Shown here in pieces: positions 39,992 to 47,798 of a stretch of 64,000 nucleotides of DNA. The first letter of the stretch is position 1. Each line of letters begins with the position of its first letter. The stretch is from positions 78,793 to 142,792 of the forward strand of contig CANRDO010000003.1 in NCBI GenBank assembly GCA_947629385.1, written 5' to 3'. The translations under genes were made by a program, and so were the position numbers. Under the pieces are notes generated by a model. It saw only the letters and a program-made list of their open reading frames with translations. It did no database searches and was not told where the DNA came from. This DNA is from an uncultured Lachnospiraceae bacterium (lineage in GTDB: Bacteria; Bacillota; Clostridia; Lachnospirales; Lachnospiraceae).

Positions 39992-42871
39992 TTACCAGGG
40001 GTACGTATTTCCCGGGTTTACGGAAGGCCCGGTCGAAGATCCGGTCAGACGGTTCATCAGGTCATCAAAGGAGCTGGTGTCCGGCTGGCCGGTATTATTT
40101 TGCGCCGGAGTGTTGTCGGTATCGCTTTGCGGCAGAGTATCACCAATTTCGCTTTGCGGCAAAGTATCGTCGGTATTGCTTTGTGGCAGAGTGTCACCGG
40201 TCTCGTCAACTCTTGATTCTGATTCCGATTCCGACGTTGACTCCGACTCCGATTCTGACTCCGATTCGGATTCTGACTCGGATTCGCTTTCGGACTTTGC
40301 CTTCTTTTTGAGGCGGTCGAGCAGATCCGAGTAGATCGTCTTCTTTTCCGTTTCGGGAACGAGCTTGTGCAGAGCGCATTTTTTTTGCGGCTTGGTGCCG
40401 ATGGCAAAATATTCTACATAAGTTTCTTTACATCCGCCGGACACGGCGGGCAGGTGGGACTCGCGGCAAAGCGTCACCGGCTCGACAGTCTCCGGAATCG
40501 GGAAATCGGACGTCGCAATCCCTTCGTGGACGCGGTTCATGACGGCAGACCAAAGGATTCTGTTGTATGTGTGGTATGTGGATTCGAGCGGCAGATCGCG
40601 GTTGTTGTCATACCCGCCCCAGACACAGCAAGTGTAGAACGGCGTGTAGCCAACGAACCAGATATCCTTATAGTTGGAGGTGGTTCCGGTCTTTCCGGCG
40701 ACGGGTTGCATCCCCGCTTCAATCGTGCCGTAAGCCGTGCCGTCGGGAGCATTGACGACGTCTTTCATCGCATCGGTCAGAAGAAACGCGGTGCTCTCGG
40801 ACAGAACGCGGGTATTGTCCTTTTGCGTCTCTCCGCCCGTACCATCTGTCCGGTCGATCAGGACATTCCCCTGTCGATCCAGGATCTTCGTGAAAAATTT
40901 CGGTGTACGGTACACGCCCTGGTTCGCGATCGCGGCATAGGCGGAGCAGAGCTCCAGGTTCGTGACGCCCTGTGTAATTCCGCCGAGTGCGAGCGGTTGT
41001 ACGATGTCCGAGGAGTGATCGCCGTCCGCGGAGGTATAGGATTCCTGCAGGGTTGTGATGCCGAGCCTGCGCGCGTACTCATAGCCGACACGCGGGGAGA
41101 TTTCGGTGATGCATTTCACCGCGATGACATTGATCGAGCGCATGATCGCCTCGCGGATGGTCGCCGTGCCGGAGTAATCTGTGAGATCCCAGTTGCTGAC
41201 GGGTGTGCCGTCCGCGTATTTGTAGGGTTCGTTTTTATACAGCGTGGCGAGTGTCTTGCCGAATGCGTCGATCGCGGGGGCGTAGACGGTCAGGATCTTG
41301 AAGGTGGAGCCGGGCTGACGGGTTGTCTCGGTTGCCCGGTTCAGCGTGAGGCTGGCGGTCTTCTCGCCGCGGCCGCCGACGAGGGCGCGCACGAAGCCGG
41401 TCGACTGATCCATGAGCACGAGGGACGCCTGCGGCTGAGGTGAGAGCGTGAGGCGCTCGCCGAGCACCGTCGCGCGGTTATTCCCAGAATTTCCGCCGAC
41501 TTTATCTTTAAAATTCCTGTTGGAATCGTTTTCGGGGGTATTTGCTGCGGTCACTTCTAACACATGCTCACGGAACGCATCGGCGTAATCCTGCGCCTCG
41601 TCCCCGGAGTCGCAGAGCAGGTCAAATGAACTGTCAACGTTCTCCCGGACATAGCTGCGCAGAGCTTCTGAACCGTAATTTGTGATCTGGCCGTCTGTAT
41701 CTGAGACACTCAGGGCGTAGTCGATGCCGAACTCAGTGCCCTCCGGGAAATTTGCAGGGTTTGAGAATTCCTCATCACAGATCTGCTGGAGGGCGGCGTC
41801 CTGTGCGGAAAAGATGCGCAGACCTCCGCTGTATACCGCGCGGTAGGCCCGTTCGGCAGAGTATCCTTTTTCTTTGGTCAGCGCGTCGATCGCCTGCTCG
41901 ATCAATGCGTCCTCATAGTAGGAGTAGACGTCCGAGTCCTCATAGACAGCGTCAAATTCCTGTACGCGGGCGTACACGTCGTCGGATAGCGCGGCCTCGC
42001 GCTCTGATCCGGACAGGTATCCCTGTTCGTTCATATAGCGGAGCACGACGGCCCTGCGCGCCTTGTTCTCCTCCGGATTTGTGATCGGATTGTATCGGCT
42101 GGGATTTTGCGGGATCGCGGCGAGAACCGCGGACTCTGAGACGGTCAGCTCAGACACGTCTTTGCCGAAATATCGCCTGGCGGCTGCCTGTACGCCGTAA
42201 CACCCGGCGCCGAGATTGATCGTATTCAGATAGTCTTCGAGGATTTCATCTTTGGAAATTCGCTTTTCGAGCTGCAACGCGAGATACTGCTCCTGTACCT
42301 TCCGTCGGAAGCGCTCGGCAAAGGAGCTTTCCTGAGTCCAGTCGGTAAATACACTGTTTTTGATGAGCTGTTGCGTGATCGTGCTGGCGCCCTCCGAGAA
42401 GGAGCCGTGGGTGATTCCGATCAGAAAGGCACGCATGATGCCGTGGAGGTCGATGCCGCCGTGTTCATAGAAGCGTTCATCTTCGATAGCGATCATCGCT
42501 TTCTGCAGAGAATCCGGGATCTCGTCGAGCGTGACGATGTCCCGGTTCGAACCGGCCAGGGTGAGCCTTCGCAGATAATTGCCGTCCTGATCGCAGATGT
42601 ATGTGGCGGATTCCGTCGGGGAGACACTGATCATGTCGATATCTGGTGCGGTCGCCACAAGGTGCCAGACCAGCCCGAGAAATGCGAGCAGAGAGACTGC
42701 CGCAGCCGCTCCGATTCCGGTCAGGATCCGCTTCCAGGGGAGCTTGCGGATCATCTGCGGAATGCGCGCCCACGGAAAGCGGCGAATCGCCTGTATTACT
42801 TGGGATAAGTGCTTTTTAATATCGAATTTATATAAACGATCTTCCTCGCAAGGTGTCTGCCTGTTCTCCAT
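39992..42871 (-). CDS. Class A penicillin-binding protein (PBP1A family)
   Basis: A 959-residue bifunctional peptidoglycan synthase. I use the ATG at 42871 because GGGGG lies eight bases upstream. A cytosolic stub and one membrane helix (about 50-72) are followed by the GT51 transglycosylase (EDERFYEHGGIDLHG, GASTITQQLIKN). The transpeptidase has the serine motif STFK, the SIN motif and KTGTTSN. The C-terminus is unusual: a Ser-Glu dipeptide run, then three units of DTLPQS with acidic spacers. It polymerises glycan strands and cross-links them at the outer membrane face. It is monocistronic. Confidence 0.95.
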   Translation of the reverse strand: MENRQTPCEEDRLYKFDIKKHLSQVIQAIRRFPWARIPQMIRKLPWKRILTGIGAAAAVSLLAFLGLVWHLVATAPDIDMISVSPTESATYICDQDGNYLRRLTLAGSNRDIVTLDEIPDSLQKAMIAIEDERFYEHGGIDLHGIMRAFLIGITHGSFSEGASTITQQLIKNSVFTDWTQESSFAERFRRKVQEQYLALQLEKRISKDEILEDYLNTINLGAGCYGVQAAARRYFGKDVSELTVSESAVLAAIPQNPSRYNPITNPEENKARRAVVLRYMNEQGYLSGSEREAALSDDVYARVQEFDAVYEDSDVYSYYEDALIEQAIDALTKEKGYSAERAYRAVYSGGLRIFSAQDAALQQICDEEFSNPANFPEGTEFGIDYALSVSDTDGQITNYGSEALRSYVRENVDSSFDLLCDSGDEAQDYADAFREHVLEVTAANTPENDSNRNFKDKVGGNSGNNRATVLGERLTLSPQPQASLVLMDQSTGFVRALVGGRGEKTASLTLNRATETTRQPGSTFKILTVYAPAIDAFGKTLATLYKNEPYKYADGTPVSNWDLTDYSGTATIREAIMRSINVIAVKCITEISPRVGYEYARRLGITTLQESYTSADGDHSSDIVQPLALGGITQGVTNLELCSAYAAIANQGVYRTPKFFTKILDRQGNVLIDRTDGTGGETQKDNTRVLSESTAFLLTDAMKDVVNAPDGTAYGTIEAGMQPVAGKTGTTSNYKDIWFVGYTPFYTCCVWGGYDNNRDLPLESTYHTYNRILWSAVMNRVHEGIATSDFPIPETVEPVTLCRESHLPAVSGGCKETYVEYFAIGTKPQKKCALHKLVPETEKKTIYSDLLDRLKKKAKSESESESESESESESESESTSESESESRVDETGDTLPQSNTDDTLPQSEIGDTLPQSDTDNTPAQNNTGQPDTSSFDDLMNRLTGSSTGPSVNPGNTYPW
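40092..40310 (-). repeat. In-gene repeats in the PBP tail
   Basis: About 93 bases of alternating Ser and Glu codons (40218-40310) and a 33-base unit with DTLPQS repeated about three times (40092-40200). Confidence 0.8.
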
Positions 42872-43068
42872 AAAATATGCCCCCTTCGGCAAAATAAAAT
42901 TCAATACAGAAAATTATTCCACTCAAAGGGATGATTTATGCGCCCTTTTTGTCCAAATCATTAAACACTAATTATATTTCATAAATATTTTATAGATATC
43001 TCAAACATATTGTGATATATTAAAAACGTTACTGATCAATATTTGTGACAGAAAGGAGGAGAGGCTGT

Positions 43069-43158
43069 ATGAACGAATTACTTTTTTCGTTTATGGTTGC
43101 CGTCGCGGCTGGTGTGGTGTGTCACCTCATCAACAAATGGCTGGACGGCGACAGGTAG
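43069..43158 (+). CDS. 29-residue hydrophobic peptide
   Basis: A very strong ribosome site (GAAAGGAGGAGAGG) precedes an ATG for a 29-residue peptide. One membrane helix (residues 4-21) is followed by a basic/acidic tail (NKWLDGDR). An extended -10 (TGA-TATATT, 43013-43021) lies upstream and a perfect terminator hairpin 50 bases downstream, so it is a stand-alone transcription unit. The layout resembles type I toxin or holin-like small peptides, but I see no antisense RNA gene with certainty. Function unknown. Confidence 0.6.
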   Translation: MNELLFSFMVAVAAGVVCHLINKWLDGDR

Positions 43159-43208
43159 TCAGTGATCAGCCTGCGGTTCTAAGCCCTGCCGCGTAAAAAT
43201 GGGAATAG

Positions 43209-43240
43209 AAAGTCCCCGGAGGCGCCACTCCGGGGACTTT
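43209..43240. terminator. Terminator after the 29-residue gene
   Basis: AAAGTCCCCGGAG, six-base loop, CTCCGGGGACTTT: a perfect 13-pair stem. The rest of the gap to 43548 is AT-rich and holds only the promoter at 43411. Confidence 0.85.
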
Positions 43241-43410
43241 CGCTTGTGACATTTTAGAATTACTATTTTCGTTTTCGCCTGTATTCTAGCACATATAGGC
43301 TTTATGCGCAATATGCAATTTCTTAAAAAAGAATGAAACTTCATAGTGTGTTTTCGGAGCGGGAAGGTATTTATTTGCGCAATGAAAAGGGTCACGCCGG
43401 CGCGTCAGCC

Positions 43411-43439
43411 TTGCATCGCATTTGCAGATGGTATATAAT
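43411..43439 (+). promoter_or_regulatory. Promoter of the PepSY gene
   Basis: TTGCAT (43411-43416), 17 bases, perfect TATAAT (43434-43439), about 110 bases before the start codon. Confidence 0.7.
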
Positions 43440-43548
43440 ATGGACTGTAAAATGACCGTGCCATCAAGCGTATGTGTGGGCGCCATTTTGGAACGGAATG
43501 AATTCTGTACTGTCCGGTGCTGTCCGGGCAGGGAAATGGAGGTCTGTG

Positions 43549-44310
43549 ATGAAGAAGGAAATGCTGGGGAAAAAATTTGCGGCGGTGCTCTGTGCAGCCG
43601 GGCTCTGTGTGATCTCAGGTGCGATGCCGGCGAATGTAGCATTGGCGCAGGAGGACGTCACTCTGCCGCTCGATGAGGCGGGCGCGGAGGCCATCGCGCT
43701 GGCGGACGCAGGTGTAGAGGAAGCTGATGCGGCGCGGCTGCGCACGATGCGTGAGCGCGAGGATGGCGAGGATGTCGTCGAGGTCGAATTTTCCTTTGGA
43801 GATAACAGCTATGAATATATGCTGCGGGAGTCCGACGGTATGATTCTGGAGTGGAGTATTGAGGGCCGCGCGGTCGAGGAAGCTGTGGCAGAGCTGACGC
43901 TGATGAATGATGATGCTCTGACAGACGGAACACTGGCGAACGCACAGGGGAACGATGCAGCTGTGGATGTGCAGACAGAAGCGGATTCCTCGGCGGAGGG
44001 ACAGACGGATGTCGGCACGCCGGACGGGAATGCTGCTGGGGCTGGCGCACAGGGCGACAGCGCGGCGGCCGGAAGTGCGGTTGTCAAGACCACAGTCGAC
44101 GGCACGGAGCTGATCGGCTATGAGGAGGCAGTGCGGATCGCGCTGGACGATTCCGGCATCGCTGAAACGGATGCGGAGCTGGCCAAGATCAAGTTCGAAT
44201 ATGACGGACGTTTCTATGACTATGAGCTGGAGCTGCGCGAGGGTCGTGCGGAGTACGAGTACAAGATCGACGCGCAGACCGGGGAGATCGTCGAGGTTGA
44301 GAGGGATTGA
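43549..44310 (+). CDS. Secreted protein with two PepSY domains
   Basis: A 253-residue protein from the ATG at 43549 (GGAGG upstream). It has a signal peptide ending near VALA-QE. Two PepSY units (about 35-115 and 175-253) are separated by a low-complexity Asp/Ala/Gly linker. Each unit has the pattern of a short helix (EAIALADAGV, EAVRIALDDSG) then strands ending in the conserved YEYKIDAQTGEIVEVE motif. PepSY domains are found in protease inhibitors and secreted regulatory proteins. Here it is likely outside the cell, possibly modulating a peptidase. No protease gene is adjacent. Confidence 0.85.
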   Translation: MKKEMLGKKFAAVLCAAGLCVISGAMPANVALAQEDVTLPLDEAGAEAIALADAGVEEADAARLRTMREREDGEDVVEVEFSFGDNSYEYMLRESDGMILEWSIEGRAVEEAVAELTLMNDDALTDGTLANAQGNDAAVDVQTEADSSAEGQTDVGTPDGNAAGAGAQGDSAAAGSAVVKTTVDGTELIGYEEAVRIALDDSGIAETDAELAKIKFEYDGRFYDYELELREGRAEYEYKIDAQTGEIVEVERD

Positions 44311-44453
44311 CCGGATCTTCGGGTACAGAGAGTGCGGTGCGGTGGAAATTGTCTGAAGGGACGAAGCAGGACGGGGACAAGGAAAGCGCGCCCACGGTCT
44401 TCGCGATCGAGTCTGACGGGACAAAGCATGGCTGAGATCATTGAGAGGTATCT

Positions 44454-45098
44454 ATGAAGATTGTCTACAGGGGCGGCGAGGGGGAGATCGTCGAGAAGAA
44501 ATCCAGGTTTATCGCCACGGTACAGCCGGTGAACAGCGAGGAAGAGGCACTGGAGTTTATCGCCGCGATGAAGAAGAAATACTGGAACGCAACGCACAAC
44601 TGCTCCGCGTTTGTCGTTGGGGAGCACTATGAGATCCAGCGCTGCAGCGACGACGGAGAGCCGCAGGGAACGGCCGGCCGCCCGATGCTGGACGTGCTGC
44701 TCGGCGAGGAGATCCACAATGCGGCGGTCGTTGTCACGCGGTATTTCGGAGGGACGCTGCTCGGGACGGGCGGTCTCGTGCGTGCGTATTCGAAGGCGGT
44801 ACAGGAGGGGCTGCGCGGCAGCGCCGTGATCGATAAGCGGGAGGGCGCGCTGCTCTCCATCCGCACGGATTACAACGGGATCGGCAAGATTCAGTATCTG
44901 CTGGGGCAGAGAGGACTTTCCATTATTGATTCGGAATATACTGACAGTGTGGCCGTGCAGACGCTGGTTCCGCAGGAACAGCTGCAGGAGCTGCGCGACG
45001 CGGTCACGGAGGCGACCAGCGGCAGGGCAGAGTTTACGGCGGAGGAAGCGGTGCGCTTCGCGTTCCTGGACGGGGAGCCGTTGGTATTCCGTGATTAA
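44454..45098 (+). CDS. YigZ/IMPACT family protein (UPF0029)
   Basis: A 214-residue protein. The N-terminal UPF0029 domain has EKKSRFIATVQPV, then HNCSAFVVG and SDDGEPQGTAGRPML with TRYFGGTLLGTGGLVRAYS. The C-terminal DUF1949 domain follows. Homologues are called YigZ or IMPACT and are linked to translation control by GCN2 in eukaryotes; the bacterial function is not known. It starts a short run with murI and DUF1934 genes (42 and 12 base gaps), probably one operon. Confidence 0.92.
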   Translation: MKIVYRGGEGEIVEKKSRFIATVQPVNSEEEALEFIAAMKKKYWNATHNCSAFVVGEHYEIQRCSDDGEPQGTAGRPMLDVLLGEEIHNAAVVVTRYFGGTLLGTGGLVRAYSKAVQEGLRGSAVIDKREGALLSIRTDYNGIGKIQYLLGQRGLSIIDSEYTDSVAVQTLVPQEQLQELRDAVTEATSGRAEFTAEEAVRFAFLDGEPLVFRD

Positions 45099-45140
45099 CA
45101 CATAACGCAACATAGACTCTTCAGGGAGGACAATATAGAG

Positions 45141-45980
45141 ATGGCAGAACAGACAGGGCGCGGGGACTGTGCCGCGCCGATCGGCGTGTTTGATTCCGGC
45201 GTGGGCGGACTGACCGTGGCGCGGGAGATCATGCGCAATCTTCCAAATGAGCGTATCGTATATTTCGGGGATACGGCCCGCGTGCCGTACGGGAGCAAAT
45301 CACGGGATACGATCCTGCGCTATTCGCGGCAGATCATTCGTTTCCTGCGCACCGAGCAGGTCAAGGCGATCGTCATCGCCTGCAACACAGCCAGCGCGCT
45401 GGCGCTCGACGAGGTGGAGAAGGAGCTGGACATCCCGATCATCGGGGTGATCAAGTCCGGGGCGCATGTCGCGGCGCACTCGACAGCAAACGGGAAAGTT
45501 GGCGTGATCGGTACAGAGAGCACGATCAACAGTGGTATGTACGATCAGCTGATCCGTGCGGAGGATCCGAATATTACGGTATACGGAAAGGCCTGTCCGC
45601 TGTTTGTACCGCTTGTGGAGGAAGGGTGGCTGAAGGATCCGGTGACGGAGACAGTGGCGAGGCGGTATCTGCAGGAGCTGCTGGACGAGGGGATCGACAG
45701 TCTGATCCTGGGCTGCACGCATTACCCGCTCCTGCGCTCGCTGATCGGTGAGATTGTAGGGCCGGATGTGCGTCTGGTGAACCCGGCCTACGAGACGGCC
45801 AGGGAGCTGGAACGTCTGCTGGAAAAGCATGGCATTCTGAATACACAGGCGAAGCCGCCAGGCAACGAGCCGTACAAATTTTATGTCAGCGACGCCGCGG
45901 ACAAATTCAAACGCTTTGCGAATTCGATCCTTCCCTACGATATTGAGACGACGCAGAAGATCAACATCGAAGAATATTAG
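45141..45980 (+). CDS. murI: Glutamate racemase
   Basis: A 279-residue cofactor-independent racemase. N-terminal IGVFDSGVGGLTVAREI, the first catalytic cysteine in IACNTAS and the second in LGCTHYPLL are present, with NPAYETA near the end. It makes D-glutamate for peptidoglycan precursors in the cytosol. Its GGGAGG ribosome site and short spacing to the IMPACT gene suggest co-transcription. Confidence 0.96.
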   Translation: MAEQTGRGDCAAPIGVFDSGVGGLTVAREIMRNLPNERIVYFGDTARVPYGSKSRDTILRYSRQIIRFLRTEQVKAIVIACNTASALALDEVEKELDIPIIGVIKSGAHVAAHSTANGKVGVIGTESTINSGMYDQLIRAEDPNITVYGKACPLFVPLVEEGWLKDPVTETVARRYLQELLDEGIDSLILGCTHYPLLRSLIGEIVGPDVRLVNPAYETARELERLLEKHGILNTQAKPPGNEPYKFYVSDAADKFKRFANSILPYDIETTQKINIEEY

Positions 45981-45992
45981 GAGGATGCCTGG

Positions 45993-46439
45993 ATGACAGA
46001 AGATGTACTGGTCAGCGTGAAGGGACTGCACACACTGGATACTGCGCAGGACGAGGAGATCGAAATTTTTTCCGCCGGGAAATACTTTTTTCGCAACGGG
46101 ACGCATTACCTGTTTTACGATGAGCAGGTGGAAGATAACGGAGACGTTGTCAGCAACCGGATCACGCTGAAGGACGGCGGCATGGAAATTACGAAAAAGG
46201 GCGCTGTGAACGTGAAGATGTCTTTCCTGCGTGAAGAAAAGACGGAGTGCTGGTATGAGACTCCGTTTGGGGAGATGCTGGTGGGGCTGGAGGTGACGGA
46301 TATGAAGACGACAGAAGAGAAGGATCTGCTTGAGATCCATGTCTCATACCGGCTTGAACTCAACTACGAGCATGTTGCGGACTGTCAGATCCGGATCCGC
46401 GCGATCTCGAAAGGAAGCCCGTTATTTCACCTTCGTTGA
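45993..46439 (+). CDS. DUF1934 family protein (YwiB-like)
   Basis: A 148-residue soluble beta-rich protein with a calycin-like pattern: strands FRNGTHYLFYDE, the conserved NRITLKDGGMEITKKG and MSFLREEKTECWYETPFG. These mark the DUF1934/YwiB family. Its function is unknown. It is translated just after murI, with a GGAGG ribosome site, and is followed by a clear terminator. Confidence 0.85.
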   Translation: MTEDVLVSVKGLHTLDTAQDEEIEIFSAGKYFFRNGTHYLFYDEQVEDNGDVVSNRITLKDGGMEITKKGAVNVKMSFLREEKTECWYETPFGEMLVGLEVTDMKTTEEKDLLEIHVSYRLELNYEHVADCQIRIRAISKGSPLFHLR

Positions 46440-46506
46440 TGTGACGGCAATCTCTGCACGATTTCGCACGGACAGACAGGTCAAAAGAAAACAAAAGAGA
46501 GTTAAG

Positions 46507-46542
46507 AAAACTGCTGGAATCGATTCGTTCCGGCAGTTTTTT
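46507..46542 (+). terminator. Terminator of the IMPACT-murI-DUF1934 operon
   Basis: AAAACTGCTGGAA (46507-46519), loop, TTCCGGCAGTTTT (46528-46540), T-tract. Confidence 0.88.
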
Positions 46543-46563
46543 GCTTCTATACGGTGCAATTTC

Positions 46564-46593
46564 ACAAAAGTCAGGTTTGACTGCACAAACGTC
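46564..46593 (-). promoter_or_regulatory. Possible LytTR-type direct repeat
   Basis: On the minus strand GACGTTTGT and GACTTTTGT are direct repeats exactly 21 bases apart, the spacing of LytTR (AgrA/LytR-type) sites. They lie about 40-60 bases before a TATACT box (46629-46634) ahead of the duplicated membrane protein gene. Confidence 0.4.
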
Positions 46594-46675
46594 AGCCTGG
46601 CAAGCCCCTAAGAAGCCCCTATATATGATATACTGATAACACATAACATTTATTTTCTAAAAAGGAGAAAAAATC

Positions 46676-47014
46676 ATGAAGAAATTCAGCAATGCAATCT
46701 GGTCGGCCGTTCTCGCAGTTGTCGTTTTTGTCTGCTACTTTTTCGTTCCGAAGCTTCATTTGGATGGATTGGTTTATGCCGGCTGCATCCTGATCGGCGC
46801 GTTCGCGGCGTATCTGCAGGATGCGTTGACAAGCAAAGAGCGGAAAAAGAGAATGAACAACGCAATTTGGTCGGCTGTTTTCGCGGTGATCGTATTCGCC
46901 TGCTATTTCCTGATTTCAGCGCTCCACTATGACGGAATGATCTACGCCGGCTGCATCCTGGTCGGCGCGTTCGTAGCGTATCTGCAAGATGCGTTGACAG
47001 GTGAGAAAGCCTGA
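46676..47014 (+). CDS. Internally duplicated four-helix membrane protein
   Basis: A 112-residue protein made of two near-identical halves. Residues 4-53 and 61-110 share NAIWSAVxAVxVFxCYF, the HxDGxxYAGCILxGAFxAYLQDALT block and their spacing. Each half has two predicted helices joined by a short loop. DNA identity between halves is also high, so the duplication is probably recent. No family is recognised; it could be a small pore-like or holin-like protein, which is a guess. The ribosome site is AAGGAGA. The LytTR-like repeats lie upstream. Confidence 0.75.
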   Translation: MKKFSNAIWSAVLAVVVFVCYFFVPKLHLDGLVYAGCILIGAFAAYLQDALTSKERKKRMNNAIWSAVFAVIVFACYFLISALHYDGMIYAGCILVGAFVAYLQDALTGEKA

Positions 47015-47092
47015 CAGATCATCTTTAACGGAAACGGCGCAGGCATGTTTCAAGCCTCACTTATGTCTACATAGGAATATGGTACAAAATTA

Positions 47093-47114
47093 GGCGAGGA
47101 CATTTGTCCTCGCC
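47093..47114. terminator. Terminator between convergent genes
   Basis: GGCGAGGAC-ATTT-GTCCTCGCC. A T-rich stretch follows on the minus strand, so it ends mainly the membrane-anchored protein gene at 47119. Confidence 0.8.
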
Positions 47115-47118
47115 CAGT

Positions 47119-47625
47119 TTATTTCTTTCCTTTTTTCCCGTTTGCCTTTTGAAGGTTCTTGTTCTCCTCGTCGAGCTTTTTGGAAAGCTTGGCGCGTGTT
47201 CGTGCCCAGAAGCCCTTTTTCTTCTGAACGGTTTCGAGCGGCCCGCGCACGCCTTTGACCTCCATGATGTAGATGCCGCTGACGACAGCCTTGACTTCCT
47301 TCTTGACAGGAATCGTGTCGAAGATGTTGGCGTCGCTGACGAGCGTCATGATCCTCGGCCCGACCTTCGCCTTGACAATCGGAAGCTTGGAGCGACGCAT
47401 CATCTTGGGCGTCTGGTCGATGACCATCTGAGGCAGCCCGGAATCCTTGATCGGCATTCGCTTTTTGTCGATGATCAACATGGATACCGTCTGCTTGGCA
47501 GCCTCCATCTGCTCCTGCTGGGCAACCTGCTTTTTTTGCATCTTGCGCCCGACAAAGTAGAGAACGACAAGCAGAGCGATCAGTACAAGCAGTATGATCA
47601 GTAAAACCTTGAGTGCAGTTGACAT
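47119..47625 (-). CDS. Membrane-anchored protein of unknown function
   Basis: A 168-residue protein with one N-terminal membrane helix (residues 5-26), a short coiled segment (QVAQQEQMEAAKQ), a compact basic domain (about 45-130) and a highly Lys-rich tail. The positive-inside pattern places the domain in the cytosol. I do not recognise a family beyond similar proteins in Lachnospiraceae. It has a good GGAGG ribosome site and is convergent with the duplicated membrane protein gene. Its neighbour across the divergent promoter is the exported trigger factor. Confidence 0.7.
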   Translation of the reverse strand: MSTALKVLLIILLVLIALLVVLYFVGRKMQKKQVAQQEQMEAAKQTVSMLIIDKKRMPIKDSGLPQMVIDQTPKMMRRSKLPIVKAKVGPRIMTLVSDANIFDTIPVKKEVKAVVSGIYIMEVKGVRGPLETVQKKKGFWARTRAKLSKKLDEENKNLQKANGKKGKK

Positions 47626-47753
47626 ATGTACCTCCGTGGATTTTTGCTTCTTTTATTCTTCATTTTAGCATTCTAGCATTGTTTGGGAGAAAGTGCAATA
47701 ATTCTTTGGGTTTTATTAAAATTATATTTGATGGTGCGAAACAGAGATTCTTG

Positions 47754-47762
47754 TGTTATAAT
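47754..47762 (+). promoter_or_regulatory. Extended -10 promoter of the trigger-factor gene
   Basis: TGT-TATAAT is an extended -10 box with no good -35 at 17 bases. The start codon is 37 bases downstream. Confidence 0.55.
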
Positions 47763-47798
47763 TTCGACAGAGATCATTGGTGAGAGGAGACAGGCATT

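Noticed and set aside
40367..41443. A 358-residue plus-strand frame inside the PBP gene
   Set aside because: It is the antisense of the transpeptidase region and lacks a start signal or family motifs.
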